A stretch of 64,000 bases of DNA from CBDFNC01 sp965249895 (GCA_965249895.1 CBDFNC010000001.1:1240001-1304000), one strand, 5' to 3'. Positions 8,756 to 19,171 are shown, numbered from the stretch's first letter. The notes: generated by a model not told the origin, from the letters alone. Made by a program: numbers and translations.

Positions 8756-9994
8756 ATGAAATTGGATGCACGTTATGGGCTCCATCAAGCCTTAAATATG
8801 GCGCCGTTGGGAATTTTTATGGTGGTCAGTACATCCTATTGCCTGAAGGTGGGGATGAACTACTATGAAGTCGGTCTATTCTTTGCCGTATTCTATATCA
8901 CTATGGTGGTGCTGGAGCTGCCGTCCGGTGGGCTGGCGGACAAATACGGCCATCTAAAAGTGTTTTACCTGTCTAAGTTATTGGACTGCCTAAACTTCTT
9001 TTTACTTATTGTCTGGGATAGTGTCGAGGGTCTATTAATTGCCTCCGCTATCGGTGGCCTTGGACGTGCATTGGGCTCTGGCTCACTGGAGGCCTGGTAT
9101 GTCATAAGGCTGAGAAGGGCAGGTCGAGATAAGCAAATTCATCAAAAGTTAAGTTCAGCGGCGGCTGTCAGTTTGTTGGGAATGTCGGCGGGTGCTTTGC
9201 TGGGAGGCTGGTTGCCCGGTTCTTGGGGACAAGCATTGTTTCCAGAAAACAGTTATACAATTTGCCTTTGGCTGATTGTCGCACTGAACCTGTTTAATTT
9301 AATCTCCTTTCCATGGTTCTATCGAGAAGGTGAAACCCGGGACAAGGGAAAGGAAATAAACCATTCCAGCCTGATTATCGTCGCTCGCTTGGCGCGCTCC
9401 TGCTGCGGTCACCGTGTATTGCAATTGACCTTGTTGGCACAGTTAATTCTGGGGTTTATGCTCTCAGCCAAAAGTGTTTACTGGCAGCCCTACTTAAAAT
9501 CTCTGCTCGACCCAACTGCTGGTCATGCACCCTTAGGTATACTTGCGTGTTTGACTTTTCTAGCGGGTGCGCTGGCGAGCAGCCAGGCTAAAGTGCTGAC
9601 AAAAAAACTTGGAAATAATGAAGGCCTGACCCTTTTTATTTTATTAAGTGCAGCCGCTGCTTGTCTGTATATGATGTCGGCGGTAAAAGTCAGCACTTTC
9701 TTTTTCGTGTTTATGCTAGCTCTGTCTATGTGTCTGTATGCGAGCAAGCCAACCATAGCCAGCTTGCTGCATCATGAAGTAGAAGATGACCTGAGGGCAA
9801 GCGCCGTATCCCTGCTTTCTTTGTCTCTTAATACAGGCGGTATTATCGTCGGGTTCGGCCTTTCCTGGATTGTGGAGCAATACGGTATCGGTGAAGCCTG
9901 GCGCTGGGGGGCTATTTTGGCTGTGTTATTCACTCCTTTGCTATTGTTGGTGAACTCAAGGAGGGGTAAGGCAATTTCCGCTGGGGGCATGTAA
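8756..9994 (+). CDS. MFS transporter
   Basis: About 412 residues with some twelve hydrophobic segments. The conserved loop 2-3 motif GGLADKYGHLKVFY (about residues 60-73) marks the Major Facilitator Superfamily. Start 8756 (MKLDARYG) has AAGGAAG 5 bases upstream; the frame extends to 8711 without a better site. Substrate is unknown. Divergence from the LysR gene suggests regulation by it. Confidence 0.85.
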   Translation: MKLDARYGLHQALNMAPLGIFMVVSTSYCLKVGMNYYEVGLFFAVFYITMVVLELPSGGLADKYGHLKVFYLSKLLDCLNFFLLIVWDSVEGLLIASAIGGLGRALGSGSLEAWYVIRLRRAGRDKQIHQKLSSAAAVSLLGMSAGALLGGWLPGSWGQALFPENSYTICLWLIVALNLFNLISFPWFYREGETRDKGKEINHSSLIIVARLARSCCGHRVLQLTLLAQLILGFMLSAKSVYWQPYLKSLLDPTAGHAPLGILACLTFLAGALASSQAKVLTKKLGNNEGLTLFILLSAAAACLYMMSAVKVSTFFFVFMLALSMCLYASKPTIASLLHHEVEDDLRASAVSLLSLSLNTGGIIVGFGLSWIVEQYGIGEAWRWGAILAVLFTPLLLLVNSRRGKAISAGGM

Positions 9995-10154
9995 AAGGAG
10001 CCGTCCCCCACGATATCGAGTAAAATGCAACAGACCGGGGTTTGAGTTGCATCCAGTGACGGCCTTGGTGGGTTTTATAAATTGCTTTCCTGTTTTTAGT
10101 CGGCGTATGCTTGGACATTTCTGATGAAACTGACGATAAACAGGGATGCATATT

Positions 10155-12208
10155 ATGAAATACCCGATAACGGAAACTGGCACGACAACCGATACCTATT
10201 TCGCTCAAACTGTTTCAGACCCGTATCGTTGGTTAGAAGATGACGCCAGTCCAGCAACCGAACAATGGGTAAAAGCGCAAAATAAAGTGATTTTTGACCT
10301 TCTTTCGAACATTTCTTTTCGCGATGATATTCGAGACTGTATCACCAGCGGGTTAGATTACCAAAAAAAATTCTGAGCCATTTAAACGTGGTGACTATAC
10401 CTATTTTTACCAAAATGATGGTTTACAGAACCAGAGTGTTCTCTATCGTTCGAAAAACAAGGGTGAGGCTGAGGTCTTCTTGGATCCAAATACGTTCAGC
10501 GTTGAAGGTACAACCTCATTAGGTTTAGTGAGCTTCTCAAAAGACGCAAGTTTAGTTGCCTATTCTATTTCCGAAGCGGGCAGTGACTGGCGTAAAATTT
10601 CTGTTATTGATGTACAAACCAAACAGCAAATTGAAGCCCCTATTTTAGATGCAAAATTTTCAGGGATTTCTTGGTTAGCTAACATAGGTTTCTATTACTC
10701 AAGTTATGACAAGCCGGAAGGCAGTGAGCTTTCGGCACGAACCGACCAGCACAAATTGTATTTTCATCGAATAGGAACACGTCAATCACAGGATAAGGTG
10801 ATTTTTGGGGGGATAGAGTCAGAAAAATATCGCTATGTTGGCGGTTACACCACTGAAGATTATGCGTATCTAGTGATATCAGCCGCAACCTCGACCTCTG
10901 GTAATAAGTTGTATATTCAGCCGTTAAAAGAAGATCATCATTCCAGAGTTACCTTATTGGACCATACCAATTCAGATACTCATGTGCTTGAAAATATAGG
11001 TTCAAGTCTATTGCTGTTTACAAATTTGGATGCGCCTAATGGCAAAGTGGTTTGTTATCAGATGGAAACGGGTGAATGGGCGGACCTGATCCCTGAGCAA
11101 GATCAGCAGCTGAATGTTAGCACGGGTGGCGGAACTCTTTTCGCAACCTATATGGTTGATGTTCTTACCAAAGTAAAACACTATGATTTTAATGGTCAAT
11201 TGATTCGTGAGATTGACTTACCGGAAGGGGGGCAAGTTTCAGGTTTTTCGGGCAAAAGAGAGCAAACCGAACCGAACTCTTTTTCACATTTACCAACTAT
11301 ATAACGCCACCAACTATTTATCAGTTTGATGTGAAAACAGGGGAAACTGGGCTTTATCTTGTATCTAAGTCGCCATGCGACTCGAGTCAGCTGGAATCGA
11401 AACAAGTCTTTTATCGCTCAAAAGACGGCACTCGAATTCCTATGATTATCTCTTATAAAAAAGGGTGTGTACTGGATGGAACCAATCCAACCATTCTATA
11501 TGGTTATGGTGGCTTTAATATCAGCCTGACACCTAGTTTCAGTGGTATTACCGCCACATGGTTAGAGTTGGGAGGTGTGTTTGCTGTGCCAAATATTCGT
11601 GGTGGTGGCGAATATGGAAAATCATGGCATAACGCCGGGACTCAACTAAACAAGCAAAATGTCTTCGATGATTTTATTGCTGCCGCTGAATATTTGATTG
11701 AAGAAAACTACACAAGCTCACAATATTTAGCCATTCAAGGCGGATCGAACGGCGGCTTATTGGTTGGGGCAAGCATGACGCAACGGCCAGAGCTATTCAA
11801 AGTAGCCTTACCTGCGGTCGGGGGTGTTAGATATGCTGCGTTATCACACCTTTACCTCAGGAGAAGGTTGGGCGTACGATTATGGTACTGCAAATCAAAC
11901 GGCAGAAATGTTTGAGTATCTACTGGCTTATTCACCTGTCCATAATGTTAAACAAAGCGTTGAATATCCGGCAACCTTGGTAACCACGGCGGATCATGAT
12001 GATCGCGTTGTACCGGCGCATTCGTTTAAATTTATTGCGGAATTACAAGCAAAACAAGTGGGTGAAAATCCAGTATTGATCCGTATTGATCCGTATTGAT
12101 GTGAACGCAGGCCACGGTGAGGGGATGCCAATGTCTAAAGCCATAGATCAAATGGCGGATATCTATGCCTTTACCTTAGCAAATATGAAGGTGGACCCGT
12201 TCTCATAA
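10155..12208 (+). pseudogene. Prolyl oligopeptidase with four frameshifts
   Basis: The reconstructed protein is a full-length S9A prolyl oligopeptidase. It has the N-terminal DPYRWLED motif, a beta-propeller middle, and a C-terminal alpha/beta hydrolase with GGSNGGLL (Ser codon at 11745), ADHDDRVVP and NAGHGEG carrying the catalytic Ser-Asp-His. The reading frame breaks four times. There is an 8-A run at 10363-10370 (one A too many), a duplicated ACCGA at 11266-11275 (+5), a 5-G run at 11820-11824 (+1), and a duplicated CCGTATTGAT at 12081-12100 (+10). Removing these 17 bases restores 678 codons plus stop, the normal family length. No in-frame nonsense codon was noticed. Confidence 0.88.
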
Positions 12209-12310
12209 CTCGCAATGGAAACCCGGGTTTGGCCTGGACTGCATCCCGTAGCGACCTTCGCTGGCTTAATGAAGGGCTGAGCCCGACGATCTTTTTTATC
12301 TTTAAGATCG

Positions 12311-12339
12311 AAAAAGCCTCGCTATCTCTAGCAAGGCTT
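12311..12339 (-). terminator. Rho-independent terminator in the tRNA-like array
   Basis: On the minus strand AAGCCTTGCTA pairs with TAGCGAGGCTT around a GAGA loop and is followed by T residues. An identical copy lies 248 bp away, behind the intact tRNA. Confidence 0.7.
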
Positions 12340-12432
12340 CTTTGAATTGGTTGCGGGAGCTGGGTTTGAATTGGCGACCTTCGCTGGCTAATGAAGAGCT
12401 GAGTCCGACGATTTGATTTCCGTCTTATACGC

Positions 12433-12465
12433 AAAAAGCCTGAATCACTTGCGTAATTCAGGCTT
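12433..12465 (-). terminator. Second, different terminator in the array
   Basis: On the minus strand AAGCCTGAAT (12465-12456) pairs with ATTCAGGCTT (12445-12436), then TTT. It sits behind the tRNA-like copy at 12474-12539 and has a different stem sequence from its neighbours. Each unit therefore carries its own terminator. Confidence 0.65.
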
Positions 12466-12558
12466 CTTTAATTTGGTTGCGGGAGCCGGATTTGAACTAG
12501 CGACCTTCGCTGGTTTATAAAGAGCTGAGCCCGATGATCTTTTTTATCTTTAAGATCG

Positions 12559-12587
12559 AAAAAGCCTCGCTATCTCTAGCAAGGCTT
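12559..12587 (-). terminator. Terminator of tRNA-fMet
   Basis: An 11-bp stem with a four-base loop followed by T residues on the minus strand, starting 9 bases beyond the CCA end of the tRNA. It is the natural transcription end for that gene. Confidence 0.75.
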
Positions 12588-12595
12588 CTTTGAAT

Positions 12596-12672
<77 letters not shown>

Positions 12673-12685
12673 TCCGATGTGGTGC

Positions 12686-12713
12686 ATAATAGTGAATCTG
12701 AAAAAGATAGCAA
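12686..12713 (-). promoter_or_regulatory. Sigma-70 promoter for tRNA-fMet
   Basis: On the minus strand a -35 box TTGCTA (12713-12708) and a -10 box TATTAT (12691-12686) are separated by 16 bp. Transcription would start about 7 bases further, shortly before the tRNA 5' end at 12672. Box quality and position support it. Confidence 0.6.
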
Positions 12714-12908
12714 GAGATAATTTGCATTTTTTATTTAAGGGCTTGTTTATTGACCTAACTGAGGGGTATTTGCACAATTGTACCGTGTAACCCAGTTAAT
12801 TAAGTCCTTTTTAGGGATACAGCAAGTAGATCGTGTGATTTTTACTTAACCCGCGACTCACACGAATTTAGTTATCCTTATCTGTGTCTCAATAAGCTAT
12901 CGACTGAT

Positions 12909-15050
12909 CTATTTGGCTTGTTTGAGCCGCTTTCTCATTTCTACCAGAGCCGGATCATCGGGTGTTAGCTGCTCCAGCTTTTTCAGCTGGGTTAAAGCCC
13001 CTTGGATATCACCGCTGCCTTCCAATCCCAGTAGGTACACAAAGCCAAACCGGGTGTTGTCTGGCTCTAATTCGGCCGCTTTTGCTAATGCCGTTAGGGC
13101 GAGTGGCCATTGTCTTTGCACAACATAAATAAGGCCCAAATTATGTTGTGCCATGGCGTGGTTGGTCTCGATAGACAGGATTTCATCGAGCAGTGTTTTT
13201 GCTTTGCTGAGCTCGCCGGTTTCCCGGTAAATGCTGGCCAGGTTTAATTTGGCGGGCAGGAAACTGGGCTGTAATCGGTTTGCATTTCCATAATGCACCT
13301 TGGCTTGCTCCGGATCTCCTACCTTATAGGCCATATCTGCCAGGCCCAACTGGGCCGACAACAAGTCCTGTTGTTTTTGATAGGTAGACACTGCCTCTAT
13401 TAAGGCATCCTGCAGTGGTTTTTGTGCTTTTTCCGGCACGTTACGCCTGAATGCGGGGGCCAGTAACTTAATCGCCTGCATGCGTACGTTCTTATCATCA
13501 TCGTACAAGAGGCCAAAACCTATTTGCAGTTGAAGTGGGAAGGGGGCTTGCTCCAGGGTGCGGATAACCCCCAGTTTTACCAGACTTTCCGGTGAGTTGG
13601 CGGCGATATTGATCGCTTCACCATTTTTTGCATCACTGAGGGTTAAATGACGGAGCAGCACAGCGCGGCGCATTGGCGGCTGGTTTTCATCCACTACCAG
13701 TCTACGGAGCAAGGCTTGACCTTGGTCACTGTCTTGTTGATTTAAAACTAGCGCAGGCCCGATATCCGAATGGTCAGAAAAAATCTTATCTTTACGGGGG
13801 GTAAGTAAAGCCTGTGACCATTTAGCGTCTTTATCCTGGTGACACCCAAGGCACACGTCAGGCGACCCTAACACCTCACTCACCCAAGGGTTGGGCACTC
13901 GGAAAGCGTGATCACGTCTATCATCTACCCCCATATAACGCTTTGTTGGCATATGACAATCCACACATGCCGATCCTTCAGTACCCATTTGATGCAAGGT
14001 ATGCTCCGGTCTGTCAAAGGTTGTTGGCTTGTGACACTGAGCGCACAAGTTGTTGTCCTGGGCCAGGACTTTTCCAGTATGAGGTTCATGGCAATTACTG
14101 CAAACCACACCAGCAGCGGCCATTTTGCTCTGGCTAAATGAGCCATATACATAGACTTCATCCAGGATTTGGCCGTCCGCATGATAGAGATCTGGCTCGG
14201 CTAACCTGGGAATATGGTGCTGAGCAAAATCACCCGCGCCAGCTCCATCGGTTAATGCGATACGCCGACTATGGCAGGAAGCACACTGATCCGGCTGACC
14301 GTGGTCGATAGAAATCTTACCTTCGCCAAAGCGGACTGCCGTTGGCAAGTTTTCCTTAAAAACCCAATTGCTTCGCTTGTGCAAAAGCGTTTCAAACCCT
14401 GAGCTTTTTCCAGTTTGATTTGTTCTAATTAGTTCCAGGTGTTTGGAGGCTGGTCCATGGCATGCCTCACAGCTTACATTAACCTCACTCCAGCGGGTTT
14501 TATAGCTATCGCTTGCTGGCTGATAGTCGCGAATTAAATTGGTAGAGTGGCATTCGGCGCAGCGGGCATTCCAGTTATTAAACTGACCCTTCCAGTAAAA
14601 CGGCGTATCTGGCGTATGGCTTTGTTCGTAAAGGTTATACCACCTTTGGCCCCCCTTGGTATTGAGTCTGGAATCCCAGGCGATGGTGTAGGCCTGAAGT
14701 CGTCCTTTACCTATATCCACCAGGATTTGCTGTAGCGGTTGATATGCAAATACATAAGGAACAGAGTAACGCCTGCCAGGCTTTCCAAGGCTACCTGTTT
14801 CTATGTAATAACCTTTTTCATCCTTGTTAAACAGGGTCCAACTGTCACCGGATTCGAATCTGAAATGGTCGAAATTACCTAATACGGTGTTTTCATTAGC
14901 CGGCTGCATTGCTTTGGCGTGGTGGGATTGTTGCCAGTTTTTGAGCTCAGTTTGGTGACACCCCTTGCAACTGTCACTGCCTACATATTCCAGTGCATAG
15001 AGCTCAAAGCTAACCAATAGCAAGCCTATCAGCATACCTCTTAACCACAT
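12909..15050 (-). CDS. Octaheme c-type cytochrome with C-terminal TPR repeats
   Basis: A 713-residue exported protein with signal peptide (residues 1-19). It has eight CXXCH heme-attachment motifs: CKGCH (28), CAECH, CEACH, CASCH, CSNCH, CAQCH, CVDCH and CLGCH, the last near residue 405. A helical linker follows, then TPR repeats over about 570-710 (AKLNLASIYRETGELSKA, AQHNLGLIYVVQRQWPLA). Such proteins belong to the NrfA/c554-like multiheme group and should carry electrons in the periplasm. It is the last gene of the MoxR/Bat operon, 8 bases after batD, so it may be assembled or controlled with the Bat proteins. Its reaction is unknown. Confidence 0.85.
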   Translation of the reverse strand: MWLRGMLIGLLLVSFELYALEYVGSDSCKGCHQTELKNWQQSHHAKAMQPANENTVLGNFDHFRFESGDSWTLFNKDEKGYYIETGSLGKPGRRYSVPYVFAYQPLQQILVDIGKGRLQAYTIAWDSRLNTKGGQRWYNLYEQSHTPDTPFYWKGQFNNWNARCAECHSTNLIRDYQPASDSYKTRWSEVNVSCEACHGPASKHLELIRTNQTGKSSGFETLLHKRSNWVFKENLPTAVRFGEGKISIDHGQPDQCASCHSRRIALTDGAGAGDFAQHHIPRLAEPDLYHADGQILDEVYVYGSFSQSKMAAAGVVCSNCHEPHTGKVLAQDNNLCAQCHKPTTFDRPEHTLHQMGTEGSACVDCHMPTKRYMGVDDRRDHAFRVPNPWVSEVLGSPDVCLGCHQDKDAKWSQALLTPRKDKIFSDHSDIGPALVLNQQDSDQGQALLRRLVVDENQPPMRRAVLLRHLTLSDAKNGEAINIAANSPESLVKLGVIRTLEQAPFPLQLQIGFGLLYDDDKNVRMQAIKLLAPAFRRNVPEKAQKPLQDALIEAVSTYQKQQDLLSAQLGLADMAYKVGDPEQAKVHYGNANRLQPSFLPAKLNLASIYRETGELSKAKTLLDEILSIETNHAMAQHNLGLIYVVQRQWPLALTALAKAAELEPDNTRFGFVYLLGLEGSGDIQGALTQLKKLEQLTPDDPALVEMRKRLKQAK

Positions 15051-15058
15051 TTACTTGC

Positions 15059-16171
15059 TCACTTAATTAGTTTTTTTAATTCTTGTTGTTTTGGAAATTC
15101 GGTTGTTTTTTTATTCTGTCGACGGGCGTATAAAGCGCTCATTAGTTGGCTTATTAACCTAGTGTTTGGTCCCGTTTTTAACAGCCCTAAGCCAGTATTT
15201 TGATCTGCTTGTTGATACAATAAGGTCACTAACCTGTGCCAGTTTTGTGCTCTTAATACGACGCCTAGTTGGCGTCTTATACTTGCAGGCCTTTTCTTGA
15301 TAGCAAAGTAACCCCATGATAGTAAAATAAAAGTCAACAATATAGCAAGGGCGATCCAGTAGAAGACGGGACGAACACCAGCTACCTTGATAGTGTAAAC
15401 TTCAAATTCCGCCAGTTTTTCTCCTTGTTCAACATGCCACCAATGGAGTGTCTCTCCCCCCAGCTTGTAGCTACCCGCTTGGTTAATGATATAACTCAGG
15501 CTCTGGGTCATTTTTGCTGTGCGCTGGCCACGGTTACTGTTGTCAGAGAGCTGTGGTTCCGCCTGGACTATCCGTATGCCTTGCTTTTGTTTTGGTTCAA
15601 AATGAGGGATCTGTATGCTCTGGATCTGCTGGGCTTCTATCTGGATTTGCCGCTGGATAATATCGCCCTTTTCATATTGGTCTTTTTGTCCTGTCCAGCT
15701 ATCACTGACTGTCACTTGAGGAGAGGCCAGATAGGATGATACGCCTTGCAAATCATCGGGTAAGTAGGCAAATAGCCGAAGGGGACGCGAGTGCAGACTC
15801 TGCTTGACTGGCTTACCTGTGCTGTCTATATATTCAATGTTAAATACCAGTGCGGGGATCTCCAGCAGCCCAGTCTGCTCCGGATACAGGTTAACTTCCC
15901 ACAATTGGCTGGCCAGGGTTTTACCTGCATCACGGCGGCTGCCATTAACCGCAAAATCCGAACTTTTGGTCAGTCTGGCGCTGGACAGAGAAGGTAAATC
16001 AAAGCTGCTGGGGCCATTAAAATAACCATCAACGACAAGTTCAAAACTAAGCACCACATTTTGGCTCACTACAGGGTGCTTGGTACTGATCTTGCTATTC
16101 AGTTGCGGGTAATCTTGTTTGGCATAACAAACCAGTGGCAACAACAGGGCTAGCAAGGTGACTCTAATCAT
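15059..16171 (-). CDS. BatD-like membrane protein
   Basis: The 370-residue protein has a signal peptide (MIRVTLLALLLPLVCYA), a long beta-rich periplasmic part and one membrane segment near residues 272-290, with a basic cytoplasmic tail. The opening DYPQLNSKISTKHPVVSQNVVLSFELVVDGYF is characteristic of BatD/oxygen-tolerance family proteins. Its start overlaps the end of batB by 8 bases, which suggests translational coupling. In other bacteria Bat proteins work with MoxR in envelope stress or complex maturation; the target here is not known. Confidence 0.8.
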   Translation of the reverse strand: MIRVTLLALLLPLVCYAKQDYPQLNSKISTKHPVVSQNVVLSFELVVDGYFNGPSSFDLPSLSSARLTKSSDFAVNGSRRDAGKTLASQLWEVNLYPEQTGLLEIPALVFNIEYIDSTGKPVKQSLHSRPLRLFAYLPDDLQGVSSYLASPQVTVSDSWTGQKDQYEKGDIIQRQIQIEAQQIQSIQIPHFEPKQKQGIRIVQAEPQLSDNSNRGQRTAKMTQSLSYIINQAGSYKLGGETLHWWHVEQGEKLAEFEVYTIKVAGVRPVFYWIALAILLTFILLSWGYFAIKKRPASIRRQLGVVLRAQNWHRLVTLLYQQADQNTGLGLLKTGPNTRLISQLMSALYARRQNKKTTEFPKQQELKKLIK

Positions 16172-17723
16172 TCCCGACCTCCCGGGTTTGCGTCAGATTA
16201 TTTTGTTGTTGTTTGTTGTATTGAGCCTGAAACTTGGCCGCGAGGAACTGCTGCGGATCTTTACTAATATCCCTGAGCCACTGGGCTTTTTTCTGTTCAC
16301 TCGCCAGTAATTCATCCACCGATAATTGCTCTATTTTTACTTCAATTTTACCTATATTTTGCTTTTCTGTACCCAGGCTGGTATCCATCATCTCATCGGG
16401 ATCTACGGTTTCTGGCTGCGCCTGCTCCTCTTGTTGACTGTCAGCCAGGCGTTGTATTTCATCTATTAGGCGGGTCACTATGGTCAGGTTTTTCTGCGCC
16501 GCCTGGTTATCCGGATCAATTTCAAGCAACAATTGGTACAGGTCTTTCGCCTTGCTGTAATTGCGTGTCCTGGTCAGCGTCGTAGCCAGGTTATACAGTC
16601 CGGTTAAGTCGTCCTGTCGCCGATAAATCTTGGCCGCTTTATCGTATTGTTTGGCATGGTAAAAGGCAGCCGCTTGCCATTGCGCAGATTCAAACCTAAC
16701 TGCCGCTTCCTTGTAGTTGCCTTGCTGAAAATAATAGGCACCCTGTTGATCTGGTGTCATCAGCCAATCCAACCAACTTGCCTGGACGGGTACGGGTGTC
16801 AGGTTAACCGCCAGCACCATAACCGATGCCCAATAGAGGTTAAATCCACGGCGAAAGAAATATAGCAGGATTAATGCCAAGGGATAAAGCAACCAATAAC
16901 CCAGGTTTTGCGGGGACACTTCTCGAGAGTTTCCTTTGTTTTCCAGTCTCTTAACCATTTCATATAGCGTCTCATCTCCTGGTTGGAGATCTCGTGCCCG
17001 AGCCAGGGTTAACGCCAGCTCTGCCCCATCGGTTTCAGCTTGCGGGGTTAGCGCCCCGACAATACCGGCTGCTCCAGCAGCGGTTAACCAGGCATTAAAG
17101 GCATTGCTATCGACATCAAAACCATCAGATAAAATTAGCAGGTCGAAGCCAGACTCTTTTGTCTCTGGAATGGCGTAGATAGCGGTGATCAGCCCGCCTA
17201 GATCATTGCCCTGCTCAGGCATCACGCTGGGATCCAGATATCCCAGGTAAAGTCGCAGCAGCTCAATTTGATCCGAGGGTGGCAGCACCTGATGGCTGGT
17301 GGCTGCGAAGGCCATCAGGCTAACAGGACGGCTTATTCCCCTGCTAAGCAGGTTATCCAGCAGCAGCTTTGCCCGCTGCAGGGTACTGATCCCTTGGTCT
17401 TGCGCCGACGACATTGAGTCAGACAAATCCAGTGCAATTACCAGTGGTGCTTTCTGCTGCTTATCTGCTGATGTCAACCAGCTAGGTCCGGCGAGGGAAA
17501 ATAAGACTAGGGTGGCCGATAGCAAGGTGAGTAAAATCGGTCCGTAGGCCGCTTTGCTATCTTGTTGCAGTGAGAAGACTTTGGCGAGGTGTGGCGCAAT
17601 AATGCCTTGCCCCGCATTTTCCTGTTCGGATCTCAGGTTTCGCCACAGAGCAAACAGCAATAAAAATATCGGAATAAACAGCAGTAACCACAAGGGTTGA
17701 GCAAAATGAAAGCTAACTAACAC
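16164..17723 (-). CDS. BatB/BatC-like VWA protein with TPR repeats
   Basis: 519 residues. Two N-terminal membrane segments (about 7-25 and 58-80) are followed by a von Willebrand A domain whose MIDAS motif ALDLSDSMSS lies near residue 95. A further membrane pair is near 275-320, and TPR-type repeats (YYFQQGNYKEAAVRFESAQW, LYNLATTLTRTRNYSKAKDLYQLLLEIDP) run from about 328 to 420. The C-terminus is rich in Q and E. The VWA plus TPR fusion combines what are BatB and BatC in other species. It overlaps batA by 11 bases and batD by 8. Confidence 0.85.
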   Translation of the reverse strand: MLVSFHFAQPLWLLLFIPIFLLLFALWRNLRSEQENAGQGIIAPHLAKVFSLQQDSKAAYGPILLTLLSATLVLFSLAGPSWLTSADKQQKAPLVIALDLSDSMSSAQDQGISTLQRAKLLLDNLLSRGISRPVSLMAFAATSHQVLPPSDQIELLRLYLGYLDPSVMPEQGNDLGGLITAIYAIPETKESGFDLLILSDGFDVDSNAFNAWLTAAGAAGIVGALTPQAETDGAELALTLARARDLQPGDETLYEMVKRLENKGNSREVSPQNLGYWLLYPLALILLYFFRRGFNLYWASVMVLAVNLTPVPVQASWLDWLMTPDQQGAYYFQQGNYKEAAVRFESAQWQAAAFYHAKQYDKAAKIYRRQDDLTGLYNLATTLTRTRNYSKAKDLYQLLLEIDPDNQAAQKNLTIVTRLIDEIQRLADSQQEEQAQPETVDPDEMMDTSLGTEKQNIGKIEVKIEQLSVDELLASEQKKAQWLRDISKDPQQFLAAKFQAQYNKQQQNNLTQTREVGND

Positions 17724-18717
17724 TCTGACCTCCTTTGTTACTTAACCACAGGTGTCGACAAGATAAAGCAAACCAGACAAGCAAATAGAGCAAGAGCAAA
17801 GGTCCCATAATCCAGGGATAGAGATCGGTTTTTGGCCGAAAGCTTAACTGTTCAAATTTTGCTGGTGCGATTTTGCTTACATCATCTAATACCTGTTTAA
17901 CCGCACTGGTATCCGCCGCAACATAGGATTTTCCTGCGGTGACTTTGGCAATCTTGTTCAGGGTATTAAAATCGACCTTATCATCGCCCTGGGTATTGGG
18001 ATCGCCCATCCCCAGGGTATAAACTGTGATTTTTTCGGTGGCGGCAACCCTGGCTGCATCCACAGGATCAAGCCGGGAGCTGGTATCACTACCATCTGTA
18101 ACCAGTAGTAAGAGGCGCTGACTGGACGTGGAATGGGCAAAGGCTCTAATGCTTAACCCTATTGCGTCGCCAATAGCGGTAGCCGGCCCTGCCATTTGGG
18201 TATCCATCTCATCGAGCAGGGTTTGCCATAGTTCAAGATCCGGTGTAAAAGGTACTTGCAAATAGGCGCCGGAGCCAAATACGATCAACCCCAACCTGTC
18301 TCCTTCGCGACCTTTTGAAAACTCGGATAAGAGCTGCTTTAACGCCTGTAGCCTGGATACCTTACCGTCACCCGGCAACTGATAGTCTTGCTGCTCCATG
18401 GACTGGGATAAATCCACGGCTATCATCAGATCTCGGCCCGTTTTATTAATCACTTGCGCTTCAGCAAGCAATACCGGCCGCACCAGACAAATGACCAATC
18501 CAGTCCAGCTTAGTCCTAATGCCAGCGCCTGGGCCCGTTTCCTGCGGTGTACGATGGCACCGGATGTCGGCGTCTGGCCAGTGGCTTGAACAAAGCGGGA
18601 AAAAAATGGCACATAAATGGACACACTGGGCTGTAAATAGGCGGGCAAAAACTTGTAAACCAGCACAGGCAATGGAAATAGCAGCAACAGCCAGGGGTAT
18701 TCAATACTAATGGTCAC
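17713..18717 (-). CDS. BatA-like VWA protein
   Basis: The 334-residue membrane protein has an N-terminal segment near residues 7-25, another at about 62-80, a VWA domain with MIDAS motif AVDLSQSMEQQ near residue 97, and a C-terminal membrane span (about 305-322). The MIDAS should bind a divalent metal and mediate protein contacts. It overlaps the genes on both sides by 11 bases, as part of a compact operon. Confidence 0.85.
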   Translation of the reverse strand: MTISIEYPWLLLLFPLPVLVYKFLPAYLQPSVSIYVPFFSRFVQATGQTPTSGAIVHRRKRAQALALGLSWTGLVICLVRPVLLAEAQVINKTGRDLMIAVDLSQSMEQQDYQLPGDGKVSRLQALKQLLSEFSKGREGDRLGLIVFGSGAYLQVPFTPDLELWQTLLDEMDTQMAGPATAIGDAIGLSIRAFAHSTSSQRLLLLVTDGSDTSSRLDPVDAARVAATEKITVYTLGMGDPNTQGDDKVDFNTLNKIAKVTAGKSYVAADTSAVKQVLDDVSKIAPAKFEQLSFRPKTDLYPWIMGPLLLLYLLVWFALSCRHLWLSNKGGQSVS

Positions 18718-19171
18718 TCTGGTGCTCCCTTATCCAGAGCTGGCAGCTATGTTGCAAAGATTGGAACTGCTGCTGGCTTAACTGATACAAGGCCGGATCC
18801 TGATAGCTGAGTTTATCCATCAATTGAAAATCGGTGTCACTAAAAACAGGGTTTTTTATCGCACCATTTAAGAATTGATGCCAGTCTCGCCCCGTGCTGT
18901 TAAGTACAGGCAGGCCCTTGAAGGCGATGGCCGACACTTGTCTCAATAACCGGGGAAACAAATAGGCGTTGTCCGGCGTTAAAACTGCCAGCTTAGCCAG
19001 GGCCTCACGACGATAACGATTGTTTTGCCAGCGTCTCCATTTCATCAGGCCAAAAATAGCAACTGCAATAACTAACAGGCCCAGCATCAGGTACCAGCCT
19101 ATCGCCAGCGGCCACCAAGTCACGGGGGATGGCAAGACTAAATCGGCTAACTGGCTAATATCATCCATCAC
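18707..19171 (-). CDS. DUF4381 membrane protein
   Basis: A 154-residue protein with one membrane segment (about residues 24-44) after the short leader DISQLADLVLPSPVTWWPLAIGW, which is typical of the DUF4381 family found between DUF58 and BatA genes. Its function is unknown. It overlaps the DUF58 gene by 4 bases and batA by 11. Confidence 0.8.
   Translation of the reverse strand: MMDDISQLADLVLPSPVTWWPLAIGWYLMLGLLVIAVAIFGLMKWRRWQNNRYRREALAKLAVLTPDNAYLFPRLLRQVSAIAFKGLPVLNSTGRDWHQFLNGAIKNPVFSDTDFQLMDKLSYQDPALYQLSQQQFQSLQHSCQLWIREHQSDH

Larger units (their letters stand above)
12249..12539 (-). repeat. Three degenerate tRNA-fMet-derived repeat units
   Basis: Units at about 12249-12291 (partial), 12348-12412 and 12474-12539 repeat with a period near 124 bp and resemble the intact tRNA at 12596-12672. 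The two longer ones keep the 3' acceptor strand with CCA and the T arm. In all, the anticodon region is replaced by a longer segment containing CCAGCGAAGG, and the 5' half of the tRNA is lost. An almost exact direct repeat joins 12276-12363 with 12524-12611 (offset 248 bp). They may be decayed tRNA copies or scars of integration events. Confidence 0.7.
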
